Made by a program: the position numbers and the translations under genes. The notes below the pieces were generated by a model that was given only the letters and a program-made list of their open reading frames with translations, was not told the DNA's origin and searched no databases. Shown here piece by piece: positions 43,696-55,322 of a stretch of DNA of 64,000 nt (within the stretch, counting starts at the first letter, position 1; each line of letters starts with the position of its first letter). This DNA is from Blasia pusilla (taxonomy: Eukaryota; Marchantiophyta; Marchantiopsida; Blasiales), in contig CM114271.1 in NCBI GenBank assembly GCA_050084515.1, forward strand, positions 64,914,001-64,978,000. The letters are read 5' to 3'.

Positions 43696-44038
43696 CAAGG
43701 TTGGATATGAACAAAGTCCATGTCTACGGACAAGTCCATGTCTGCGGACATATCCATGTCCGTGGACTTATTTCCGTCCCTAGGACGAACATGTTCTTGC
43801 AATTTGGGTATCTGCGGCCCACACCCAAGCTCTCCTTGCCCGTGACTTAGACCGGAGCTCGGCGAGCCTGCACCTTTTTTATACCCCGCATGCCCTTTCA
43901 ACCCCTACCCTGCCAGGCCCATACCAGTTCTCATGTCTTGAGCCCACACGGGCCACCAAGTGCCAAAAAAACTTGGGCGGGGGACTTGTTGGGCATGTCT
44001 GTCTCATGAACAGACTTGCATATTTCCGTGCAACCTTG
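43696..44038. mobile_element. hAT-like MITE 3
   Basis: A 343-bp element starting CAAGGTTGGAT and ending GTGCAACCTTG, flanked by ataaagtt (43688-43695) and ataaattt (44039-44046), an 8-bp duplication with one mismatch. Near its left end the word AAGTCCATGTCTACGGAC and variants repeat three times. Confidence 0.85.
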
Positions 44039-44046
44039 ATAAATTT

Positions 44047-45504
44047 ATTACCATAATTAGGCGTATGTAAGGAAACCTCCATCTTCTCCTTCAAACACCA
44101 AGTTTGAAAGTACATTTTCTTATGACCATCCACCAAGCTAATCAAAGTATATAGTTCCCTAAAAATCTCCCAAAGATCATGAACTTTGGCCCAAAATTCA
44201 ACATCGAATAATATTCTCTGGAGACTCTAAACGTCCAACCTTGTTTTTCCATTTATAATACTATTGTAATTCTTAAACTTGTCACTTATCATCATGTGTT
44301 TCAAACATACTAGTTGAAGCTTGAAAACCTGATCCAAAAAAAGAAGTTGATGGAAAATCTTGTCTTTCTAGCAACGTCAACCAAGTAGAGAACAAGCCCA
44401 AAAAATACAATGGATAGTATGATGATTCTTGATTAATTTCACCATATTATAGAGTTGAGAAAATAAATTTGAAAAAAAAAAAACTCTCCCCCGATCTTCA
44501 GAAACCAAATTGAGTCCATGAACAACGCAAGGGCTCCATAAAACATAAGGATGAGCTTTAGTAAGAAAAGATGATTCTCGCCCATATTGCATTTTTAGTC
44601 ACACTAGAGGCATATGAACATTAAATTCCATATGAAGCTAAAGTGTGAGCTCCATATGAACCTAAAGTGTGAGCTTCATATGGAAACCGTTATGATTTTG
44701 ATTGAGTAGTGAGGAAACTTCTCGAAAAATTGAACCCGTTGAACGTTAAGTTTTGAGTTGCATTGAGTTGTTGTGCCTCGAGGATTAGCCAAGGACATAC
44801 AATTAACATATTTTGTGACAAAAGTCTGGTATATGGAATTGGGTTAGGTGCTCTTGCCGTTGAGAGCGAACCAGGGTCCGGGAGCTTTTCTCTGGGAACT
44901 AGTGAGTTACCGATCTTTGCCGTCCGGGGTCGAATTTTTGGAAATTTTGATCGGTAATAATTGGATGTTTTGGAAGTAGGCGGTAAATTTATGATGATTT
45001 AATCCTGCTACAGTAAATTTCTGAATATTTCAATATTTAAACGGCAAGTTTCCTATTCATTTGCAAGGCCCCGATAAATATCCGGAAAACTCTTAATATA
45101 GTCGGGAAAATTTTTCTCTAGGAACTTTATTGTGCAACAATCCTCTCCAAAGTCCACAGTCCTCTCCTAAGCCCAAACTTCTCAAAGTCTTCACAATTCC
45201 ACCCTGAGCACCCTCATCTAAAAAATCTCACCTCTCTTCTTAAAACTTACTTGGCAGTTTTTGAACTTGGCAGGCCTCCCACCACTTGGGAGCCAAGGAT
45301 CATCCAAGTTTCTCAGGTCCTCACTCCTTCTATCCTACATTCACAATTTCACATCCTTGGCAGGAATTGAACCTGGCCAGGCTTCCCACCATTTGGGAAC
45401 TAAAGATTCAACCCCTTCATAGTACATGAAAGGTTTTATCACAAAACCTTTCATGTACTACAAAAGGGACCCTACCGTCTCACCTCTCCCTCCCTCCCTA
45501 CCTA
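44047..45504. other. Region downstream of the hAT transposase, no gene seen
   Basis: Non-coding. A CAGGGTCCGGGAGC segment near 44872 resembles hAT terminal sequences and is loosely mirrored by CCGGTTCTCCCCGGACG near 49127-49143. These could be the outer ends of the hAT element, but I cannot align them well enough to call TIRs. A 20-bp inverted repeat around CCTTTCATGTAC lies near 45425-45465. Confidence 0.35.
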
Positions 45505-47741
45505 CTAAACAACTGAAAGTGGTGCACTTGGAGAATCTTCTACAATTGTAGCCTCTACTATGGTGTCCACATCATTCACATATCTCTCCGGATTAGCATA
45601 CAAATACCTAAACTGTGCAGAGTTTTTCCAAAGCACTACCGATTCAACCAATAGATCCTCATAGTAAAAAATCTTCCCCTCCAAGGCTATCCTAAGAACA
45701 ACATCTAAATGCTCACTCAATAATCTATTATGACACTTTGTCTTTATCATATTTTGCACAGAGAATGCTCTCTCACAAATCGTAGTACTCATGCATTGCA
45801 TCCTAGCAATGTTGGCTAATACCAGAAAATTTGAGAACTTACATTGCAAGGATGGGCTCCAACTTACCATTGTCTAGAGATCTCGAAAGTTCATGTCTTT
45901 CCATTCTGTTGAGGCCATGAGCTTAAATGACTGAAACTCTAGTTTCACAGCTCCTGAGTTCACAACAACAGGTTGCAGATGACCCTTGAGAGGAGCATCC
46001 CTTCCAAAATGTGCACAAAGATCATCTACATCCTTACAACCCCAACTGTTCAATCCTACTAGCCTAGAGGGCATATGCAGAGGATTCATTATCTTCATTG
46101 CACCAATAAGATTATTGTCCCTGAATCGATCATGTAAGACCGTACATACATTCTCAGCATAACTCTTCTGGAAAGTTAGAGCAGCCTGCAAATCCTTTCT
46201 AGTATGATCCCTCAACATTTCAATGTTGTGGTACTTTCTACCCCTAATCTCAGATTGCAATCGTTTTAAATATCCTCCAAGGGGTCCAAAATCAGGTAAG
46301 AGATGATAACCTGTTGCCTCAGAGAATATAGAAGCATTCAAGTCATGATTCTCCATCACAAAGTTCATTGTAATAGAGGCTACCTCAGAATTCACAATAC
46401 TACCAATGGTACTAACATCTACAAACGTATATTGGAATACCTTACTCAAGTTAGCAAGTATAAACTAGATATGTGCCAAGAAGTACAACTGATAGATCAT
46501 TTCAAATGATCTTAACTTGTTGTACATATTAAGAGTATTACCATCATCTTCGGAACGGGGAATATCCCTGAAATATGTGAGGACAGACTCTAACGAGTCA
46601 CACAAAGTAATCACGGCTTGCCATCGTGACAACCAGCGAATTTTGTGATATCTTTTCATCACTCTCTGAGAATCATTCAACTTCTCCCACACTTCCTCTT
46701 TGAAGATCTCCTAAAATATCCAGCTATAGCATACAAGAGAGAGTCTATTTCTATAGATACATCTTTACACCCTGGTCCTTTGGCTGCTGTCAAAGCAGCA
46801 AGGTTGGTCCTATGTGCAAGGCAATGTACAGAGAGCAAAAAAGGGTTTACCTTCTGCTTCAATTGACTTGCTACTCCATTCTGACTACCTACCACAGTGG
46901 AGGCTCCGTCAAATCCAAAAGCTACCATTTTAGAACTGTCTAGTCCAGAGTCCTTGATCAACTCTATAAGATTGGTGGTAATTGCATTAGAACACTTCTC
47001 TGGACATTGCAACAATCCTAGAAAAGAATTCTCCACTTGCCCCTCTTGTAAGTAAGTTGCAAATACCACCAGATGACCCGTTACTGAAATATCAGTAGAC
47101 TCATCTATCATTATCCCAAAGAAAGGAGATTGTTGTACTTTTAAAAGAGTTCTTCTATGCAGAACCTGACTAATGTAGTAACACATATCTGCACAACTCT
47201 TCTCATCCTGGTACAAATCTCGAGTAATGTGTGCATTTACCGACAGCAGCAACTTACACAGGATCGGAAATTTGGCAAAAGCCATTGATTCCTTCGCAAG
47301 AAAATAAGCACATTTAAACAATGTCAATAAGGCAGTGTCACAAGTACGATTAGAAGCGGGAATGGCCTTGGCCATGGACTTGTTTCCTACATTAGCAGCC
47401 CAAGAAAGCTTCATGTGCTCATTAGATTTATCATGATCAGTGAAGGCTGAAACCTTACAGTTTATAGCACCGTCCCTTGCGAAAGAATTCTTGCCCTTCC
47501 CCTGTCTACAGACTTTACAAAATATTCTACGGGATTCTACATGGAACTCTATCCAATCAAATAAGGAATACCAGACATCCTTCCAAGCCAATCGATTCTC
47601 CTCAATCTGGGCTTTAGAAGGAGAGCATGATCTGTTAACTTCCTCTCCATCTGATGACTCTGAGCGACTTCTATCCTCTAGAAGGTCATGGCCTACCACT
47701 TTGTTTAACATCTCGCTCATAGTTCGCTGTCTCTTAGCCAT
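45505..47741 (-). pseudogene. hAT-type transposase gene (DUF4371/ZNF862-like)
   Basis: Cut-and-paste DNA transposase. On the minus strand it starts at the ATG 47741-47739 (MAKRQRTMSEMLNKVV). Residues 1-354 hold a TTF-type zinc-binding region (WIEFHVESRRIFCKVCRQGK, FTDHDKSNEHMKLS) and the first catalytic block GIMIDESTDISVTGHLVVF, then VAFGFDGASTVVG (second Asp) and LLSVHCLAHRTNLA. A one-base frameshift near 46690 leads to IRWLSRWQAVITLCD. A TAG near 46465 and another near 45871 precede the C-terminal dimerisation block MSTTICERAFSVQNMIKTKC..HLDVVLRIALEG. The total of about 740 codons fits the family. Only three lesions separate it from an open frame, so it is younger than the LTR elements. 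Confidence 0.88.
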
Positions 47742-49370
47742 CTATGAGACACAATCGATGTCCAAGCAAACAAGGGACAACCTAATCTACTGTAGTACAG
47801 GTAAGGCTTAAGACCTTTAATCCGTAGTTCCTACCCCTAAACAAAAATCGATACCCTATTTTCAAGAAGGAAAGTGATACAATGCGCAAGTGCAAATCGA
47901 AGGGAGCTGCGGAAGGACAACAAATACAAGTCTAAAACCGGTGAATGAAGCAATGAAAAATAGAAAAGTGTGTTAAGAAACCTGTCAGGTTAGAAAACTA
48001 TCTAAACAATGATCCGATCCTGTGTAAACCAAGTATATGGAGGGCATACCAATCTGCACAATTGTTGTACATGCGGAGATGGGTCCCGGGACTGCGGGTT
48101 GAGAGATTGGGCCGAAAGATGGGAAAGAACGTCTGAGGGAGTTAACTAAGCTCACGGCTACTACAACGAGTTCAGGAAATGGCAAGATGCAACGAAAGTC
48201 GTTTCACAGAGGCCCCGACCAACGCTAGACAAGAATCAAGAAATAGCCACAAAAGTCGAGAGTCCAAATTCACGAGCTCACAGCCCGGCAAGAGCAAGTG
48301 TCCACACCAACTTTCAGCCGCAAACCGAGCATTCTAGCTGCTACTACCGCGCACAGCTAGAATCGAGGCAAGTCGATAGACGAGCCAAGCTCGATGCAAC
48401 GAAAATGGTTCTCCCCTCGACTTCAGAAGTTCAGAATGGCCAGTCTCGAGTAAACAGGTCGACTCCTAAACGAAAATTCCTCCACCTCTCACTTCGAGAA
48501 CCTCCTACAGCTGCTGAGACTCAAATGAAGGAGTAGAGATTTGATAATCTCACAGCAGAGCAATCACGAGTACACAACAAGAGAATCGAGAATAGACTCT
48601 CGAGAGGGGAAACAAACGAGCAACGAAGAGTGAAACACGAAGAGTCCACACTCGAGAGGGGAAACGACGAGAGGATCGATCGCGCAGCAGCAACAGGAAG
48701 TGAGCACCCCGACCTCCACCCAACCCACTACCCCCCTTGAGAGTCGGACAAACTCGGACTTCAGAGTCTTCGGACTCCTCGGACGTGGAGCACTGGAGCC
48801 GTTGGAGGTGGCTTGCCCTAAATCGGAGCCTTAATCGGACGGCTTACATCTCCTCCTCATGCTGATCCAACGGATATAGTAGTGTTGGTTTACCGGCAGT
48901 CGGATACTAACCCGGCAGGACTCCGGCCCCCTGAAAATGCTTACCAGCCATATTCCGGCTCCCTACATATGGAAACGACAATTTGCCGACGACATCCTCC
49001 CGGAAACAGCCAAATTCTGACATCTAATTTCACGACCAGCAATTCGACCGTGGCCCGGCAATTCGACCGAAGGTTTCCCCGAGGAGGCGGCAATTTCATT
49101 TTTTTCCCGGCTAGCCTTGCACGCAGCCCCGGTTCTCCCCGGACGTTGGAGCGAACACCATTTGTCCGTAGAGTTGGACAGATATTCATCTCCATTTCTC
49201 ATTCCCACTTATCCCAAGCACTTCACTGCTGGTAACTTTTCACCAAATTAAATTGCACGTTTTTTTCAGCTGAAATCTTTCTGAAGCTCTTTGTGTTAGT
49301 ACGGCAGACGACTTTCGCCCGTCTGCAGACTGCTGGGCTTAGCTCGGTTTGATTAGGGAAGTTCAAAAAA
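47742..49370. other. Gene-free stretch upstream of the hAT transposase
   Basis: May hold the hAT promoter and 5' terminal region. GC-rich CCGG-containing DNA at 48700-49200. No conserved ORF: both-strand ORFs at 48882-49235 overlap and look like shadows. Confidence 0.4.
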
Positions 49371-52300
49371 GTGGATCAGATGTGTCACAGATGCATTTAC
49401 TGCCTGCCTGATTACTCTTCTAGATCGATCACCTCAAGTCTAATACTTTCTCGTACCCTTTGGGTGTTGGGCTGGGCATGTCGTGAATGCTTCGACATGA
49501 GATTTCAAGGATTGTCGATGAAGGAGGTTTTTTTTAGCGATCTTCCATTTTCCCTGCAGTGTGATCAAAGTGTATACAAAGCGCGGGACCGATGTAGAAA
49601 GGAAGCTAGCGGTGTAGAAGCCTCCAACAAGCTGCGTGCATTTAGAAGTGAATGGTTTGGCGTACTTGAGGCTCAGACTACGCGGTTTGGGAAAGTCTTG
49701 AGTTCTTGCACATTCAGTTATGATCACGAGATTGTCAAGTCGCTGGAAACTCAGGGACAAAGGTCAGAAAGAGAATAGTTTCTGACGAGTTCAGTTTGCA
49801 AACTCCTGCTAACACTCAGACACAAAGCGCTGATCCCTAGAAATGTCTATGTGCAGAATATCATGGATACTTATCCCTAGTTTAAGATCCTCGATCTTCA
49901 TCCTCAAAACTTGGTGCTCTTCCACTACCATTCTGTTGCACTGTAAACGGCCGGGTGTGGCCTCGCGTTAAGCGGGTTCATGAGCTACGTCTGGTACTAG
50001 TGTATGCATAGCCCGTGTGTATCTCCGATCGTTGGAACAGTCCATGACGCTGCTGAGATTTCATCTTCCAGGAATCCCGGGTAGACTTGACGAGGTTAGG
50101 CAAGAATCCCAACGAAACAGTGCCACGAGATACCTGCCTGCATCGTCATGTAGACCTACGGTACGAGCATATGACGGTCTCCTTGGCCAGTGCTACGTCC
50201 GCTACAGTCTCACGATGTAGTCCTTATTTTCAAACGGTTCTTTCCAAGTATATACCATGCTGAGGAGTGATGAAAGACATCCACAGCGATGACGGTTGTG
50301 AGATCACGTACAGGGCTGCTTGCCTTGATTCGTTCATGTACACGGTTCCAGAGATTGTCACACAGGCTACGAGTCTCTCAATCACGTTATTTCATGAGAA
50401 ACAGAAAGTGTTGGTGATCTTAGATTAGGTCGGGAAATTGAGCAATTGCAATATCGCGTCGTGCATAGTGTGCTGCTACGTTATGACAATTCATCAATAA
50501 TTAACGATGACGATGTGCACGTTCGATTCCATATTCTTGAGTTTCCTAGAGTCTACATTTTCGTGTGTCTCTATACTAGCACTGGCCGGGACAAATGCTT
50601 CATCGTATTCATTTTGCGCGTCGTGGACATGAGTTTTGGAAAACGATTTAATTAAACAGCTTCAGTTTTCCCGGCCACTTTCTTCTAGGCATCAGGCTCA
50701 ACTAAGAGTTAGGAATCACATTTTGCTGTGTATTAGAGCGATTGTGAGAGAAGTGTCTCGTGAAGAAAGATTCAGTCATGTAAACCGGTAGCATTAGGTC
50801 ATCTTTGGGGCCCTACTACCTGCGGATGTGGATGACGCCTTGCTGTATACGCGTGTAAGCGATGGACAGACTAGCGAGCGTACAAACTGATCGTGAATGC
50901 GGTCCGTTCCACCGATTTCTGTTCAGTGAGCGAAGGACCCGGAGCCGGATCCGGAGCCTATTCCTGCGGATGAACCATACGCTTCGGAATGCAAATATCT
51001 TACGCCGAATCCGAAAGCATCCGTGGAAAAAGCGGAGGTAAATCATTCGATTAGTCCTAAATTTCCAGAGGAATGTCAACTGAATTGTCAAATAGGTCTG
51101 CTTTCATGACGATAAACTGCTTGTGGATTGACGGAGGGTAGGGAAGTCTTAGAGCTCCGTTTTGTTGGATGAATGTCTTCTATCCCGGTGGCATCGCTTC
51201 TGGTTCACAGGTAACTGAGGCTCAAAAAAGGATGACTAGAAGTTAAGATTTTGAGCATTATACGATGAGGACTCCGATGTGAGTCGCATTGTGACGTCCT
51301 CGATCTAACATGTACAAATTGGCCGGGGTTGTGCGGCTGAACAAACTTCTGACGTTTGTCAGTATTCTCATCGATTTGATTCTATTCCATTCTAATCGGC
51401 GTGGGAGAAGATCTCGGTCAACTCTATAATCTTCGATTACATACAACCTCGCACAGGGTATTCAAAGCATCCATTTTGTTGGACCCATGTAATTGAAGAT
51501 GTTCCGATCATGTATAACCTCTCACAAAACTAGATCCAGAAATTCTGTTGTAAGTGAACGCTTATCTTATCTAGTCGAAGGCCGACAAGCTGCAGGAGGA
51601 TGAATCGAAGCGAATCATATTTGCGAAAGATGAACGATGAGCTTCGGAATAAAGAATGTCTAAGAACTTACACACTTACATAATCCGGCTCACCCAGTCA
51701 GGCCAGTCTACTCTGAAGCGCGCCTTAAAGTTTGTTAATCAAGTAACGTCTGAATCAGTGGCATGGATCGGAAAACAGCGTCTTAAATCATTGATCAACC
51801 TCGGGAGAAACCAGATTAACATGCTCGATTTACGAGGGGTGTAGCTGCTCGCGTCATAGGTACACGTCCAGGTCCTGGTCACAACGTCAGGAATGATGTA
51901 ATGCACTTTCTTCATATGTTACCCATGCACGTACGGGTCGAAAGTCGCGCGCTACAGCACGAAGTGTGCGTGCCTGCAAGTTCGCGTAGGTTGACTCTTT
52001 CTCCACCCTGCCCGTCCCGATCTCTGACCAGCACATCCATAAAGATTGCTCGCTCCTGTCCAGACCTTCATATAACTGGCTGGTCAATGCTACAAGGTTT
52101 TGTCTCTGTGCAGCCTCCTCATGTTCTTGGAGGCGCCTGCGTCTACATTACTGAAGGATTTAGAGACCTCTCGCGCATCCACTGTAAGTATTGATCAGAT
52201 CCCTGCTTTAATTTGCAGCATGAGGTTAAATTATGAAGTTTATGAACGGGTCCACCCCCATTCATACACCACCGTCTCAATCCGTTCCTGCAGGAGTCTA

Positions 52301-52784
52301 ATTCCAATAAAATTCAGAATGTGACAATCCTATGATGCAGTTGTATGTATGAAATTAAACTTGCACTGCTATACTAATCAAAAGAGTTTCAGCTGGGAGT
52401 CGTGAATTGAAAGTTCGTGCTGGAGATCTTGTCAGTGTTGAAATGCTTCTTTACGGTACCCGATGGCTTCATCAAATGAAATTGTTCAGTGACGATAGAA
52501 GAGTACATAAACAACGCGTGGATGTAGAAAAAATAATTCGACTATGTTTTCCTCTAGCATGCGTAGTACTGCCTGTCTCTAGTACTATGGTGTATGGATC
52601 GAACTAGCAGGGCTCGATAACCAGAAGTTAAGTCCATCGCTAAGCATGAGTACGTACATCTTCTGTGTGGAGAAAACATGACCATGCCTGGAACGTTTCG
52701 GTACTTGTGGCCGAACAGTTGTCACCACATCTCTAGTTTCGGTCCAAAGTGGAGAGCAGACAGCCCCTCGACCGATACGTCCGT
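49371..52784. other. Low-repeat region without an identified gene
   Basis: Composition differs from the flanking transposon blocks. Open but unrecognised ORFs include 49371-49778 and 50446-50655. Exon-like pieces on the plus strand are DPEPDPEPIPADEPYASEC ending at a GTAAAT donor (50940-51037) and ADKLQEDESKRIIFAKDER ending at TGA 51638-51640 after a CTAG acceptor. They might be parts of one small gene, but I could not connect them by phase. Confidence 0.25.
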
Positions 52785-55322
52785 ATGACAATTATGGACG
52801 AACGGGAAGTTTGCTCCAGGCTGTGCTGCAGTATATCTGTTCTTCTCGCCTGGTTGGCGTTATCGGTACTTCCCGGAAGTGTGGAAGGTCTGTTTCTTAT
52901 CTAACTAAATCTGCGCTCTGGCCATGCAAATTCATATGATCTCGCTTTACTAGGCTTCGAATCAATGGGAAGCGCTTGGTCGATAGACCATTTTTGTGTG
53001 TTGTGCGCTGCAGGCGTGGATTTTGACTACGATCCGAGTAGTCCGTATGGACCGAAGCATTGGGGGGATCTCAAGCTTGAATGGAGTCAATGTAGGGATG
53101 GTCAGCTCCAATCGCCAATTCCCATAAATGTCCGTAGGGATCTAGAGGATCCGTGTCTTGCGAAGTTGAATATCAATTATACGCTGGCCGAATCCATCCT
53201 GACCAACACTGACCATACTGTCGAGGTACGTAGATCTTCAACTCCTTGTACCCAAAACTCATTTTTCGAGATCGGTCTTGGTACACAAGTTGTCATCGAA
53301 GGTCATCAAGTTGATGACTAGAAAGAAAACTACTGGTTATCGAGCCCTGCCATGAAGTTGTCTTCTAGTTGCAGTTGGATGACATGAAGTAATCTTTACC
53401 GAGAGAAATGGGATGCATGGAATGGAAGATACCGACAGTTGGTTGGTCGTGGTCATGGCCAGTTTCCAGTACAGTACTCATGGGATAGCATGGGTATCTG
53501 ACAATCAGGAAGGAGTCTAAAAGATGAAACCCGACTCTATGGATGTAACCCAAACAAGGCTCTATCTCTGCATGGTGCAACGAAAGTATGTACATTTGAT
53601 ATGAAGATTTAGGAAAATGACGCACAGGATTCTTATCCCGTGTCGCTCAGAATTCACCGGACCACAGGCGCTTTTGCTGCCATCGTTTCTAAGAGACGCC
53701 CGTGCTGATGGATCGACAGATAAAGCTCCGTACACGCCGTGAAAGTGATAAGGAGTCTCCTAAGACTCAAGGGTTTAGGGTATAGGAATTTGACCTCATC
53801 CATATCAAGAGCCCCGGGGAAGAATGCATACTGAAAGATGGAATGTTCAGATGTGCGCACATTTATGTGCAAAAAAGGGTATTATTACATGTATTAGAAG
53901 TAATTCAAAGAAAGCTCCAAACTCCAAAGGCTTTAGAAGGACTCACATCGGACGAATCGGGGGTTGGTTGAACTTGATGACCTGCAGGTAGTGTTGCCGC
54001 CTGGTGCAGGACAATTCGTACTCGACGGGGAGGTTTATCACCTGAAACAATTCCACTTCCACGCTCCCAGTGAGCATGTAATTCGACACGTCAGGTACGA
54101 CCAACTCCGGTATTAATCTAGAAGCTTCAAGCTCACAGGTGCATCTGCCATATAATGTATCTGATGGGCTGAATCAGGAGATGGGATTTCTTTTCTTCAA
54201 CCTTACTCAACACGCTCTGTGAACAACCGAACAAGTTATGGTGACGGTCTTTGCATTAACATATTTCGCGGAACCCAAGTGACAATTTGCACTCTCTAGC
54301 AGCATTCTTAGTTGTGGTCTGATAAACAGACTGATTGTGTAGCTCGTGCGCAAGAATTTCTCAGTATGTTGGATTCGTACCGACGTGGGTGCGCCTCTAT
54401 ATGGCGCGAAACATATCTCGCTGGTGAGATATGTTTCGCTAGTGAAACCCGATCCTTCGTTCCGTTATGAAACCGGGACTGGCGTGCACATTACCTATGC
54501 AAACCTTGCGACATCAAATGTCAAAATCTGAAGCGGAGATCATTGTGTAGTGTTACATCGCGCATCATTTGTTCCACAAGAGATGCGATATACACGTTGG
54601 TTTCCTTGTATGCTCGTTACAAGGGTTCCTTACCTACCCCACCCTGCACGGAGGCTGTTATCTGGACAGTTACACTCTGGAAGGTATTGAAATTCCCTTG
54701 CCTTTCTTACTACTTTTGGCCTCGACGAGGTAGATATTTCCGGCTCGATACTGCTTACACTCGAAATTATACAACCCAACCACTGCATCTTTGAAAAGTC
54801 TTTTTCACGATATTTCTCCGAATGAGATATGTTCATTTGCTAGAGCCTTCTAAGAGTAAAGGTGAAATGAAATGTAGTCATTGACTAGATCCTCCTAAGA
54901 TTTGTGTTCTGACAGATCAATGTAGGTGGGGGCAGCGTCAACTTAAACCCATCTATTCCCTTACAGCCTTCTAGGGTACTCATTACCGTTTGCATGTTCT
55001 GTTTCAGTGGAACACAGTCTCTCGCTCTCAACTACGACGGCTAAAGCATCTTCACACATTCAAGGTACTTTTACGTGCAGTGGCACTGGACACAACTTTC
55101 CTCTCTTCCCAACTATTTTTGCAACATGATATGCCTACGTAATAGTGTGAAGTATACACATTTCGTGTCATGGAAACAAATGACTTCAGTTTAAGACATA
55201 CAATACGTGATAACTGTCTATCCATGCAGATATCCACAAACAGGCCATTGCAAAATGTTACTGGCAGAAACGTGCGCCTCTTCTTGGATGGTTACAGCGA
55301 TCGGCATTACATCCGTTCGTAA
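52785..55322 (+). CDS. Alpha-type carbonic anhydrase gene (six exons resolved, middle unresolved)
   Basis: Zinc enzyme family that hydrates CO2 to bicarbonate. Exon 1 (52785-52887) encodes a signal peptide with hydrophobic core SISVLLAWLALSVLPG, so the product is secretory. Exon 2 (53014-53225): FDYDPSSPYGPKHWGDL, QSPIPI, NTDHTVE. Exon 3 (53988-54094) carries FHFHAPSEHVI with two zinc-ligand His. Then exons 54581-54683 (ARYKGSLPTPPCTEAVIWTV), 55008-55064 (WNTVSRSQLRRLKHLHTFK) and 55230-55322 (NRPLQNVTGRNV, stop TAA). All called introns are GT..AG and the phases agree. The 55-60 residues with the third zinc His (EVHLVH in the family) are not clearly encoded in 54095-54580; a candidate remnant QVHLPYNVSDG lies at 54136-54168. 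The gatekeeper Thr of SLTTPP is Pro. It may be a catalytically altered protein or an early pseudogene. Confidence 0.82.
54406..54439. repeat. Perfect 14-bp hairpin inside the carbonic anhydrase gene
   Basis: GCGAAACATATCTC (54406-54419), six-base loop, GAGATATGTTTCGC (54426-54439). It lies in the part of the gene where the expected central exon is missing. Confidence 0.85.
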
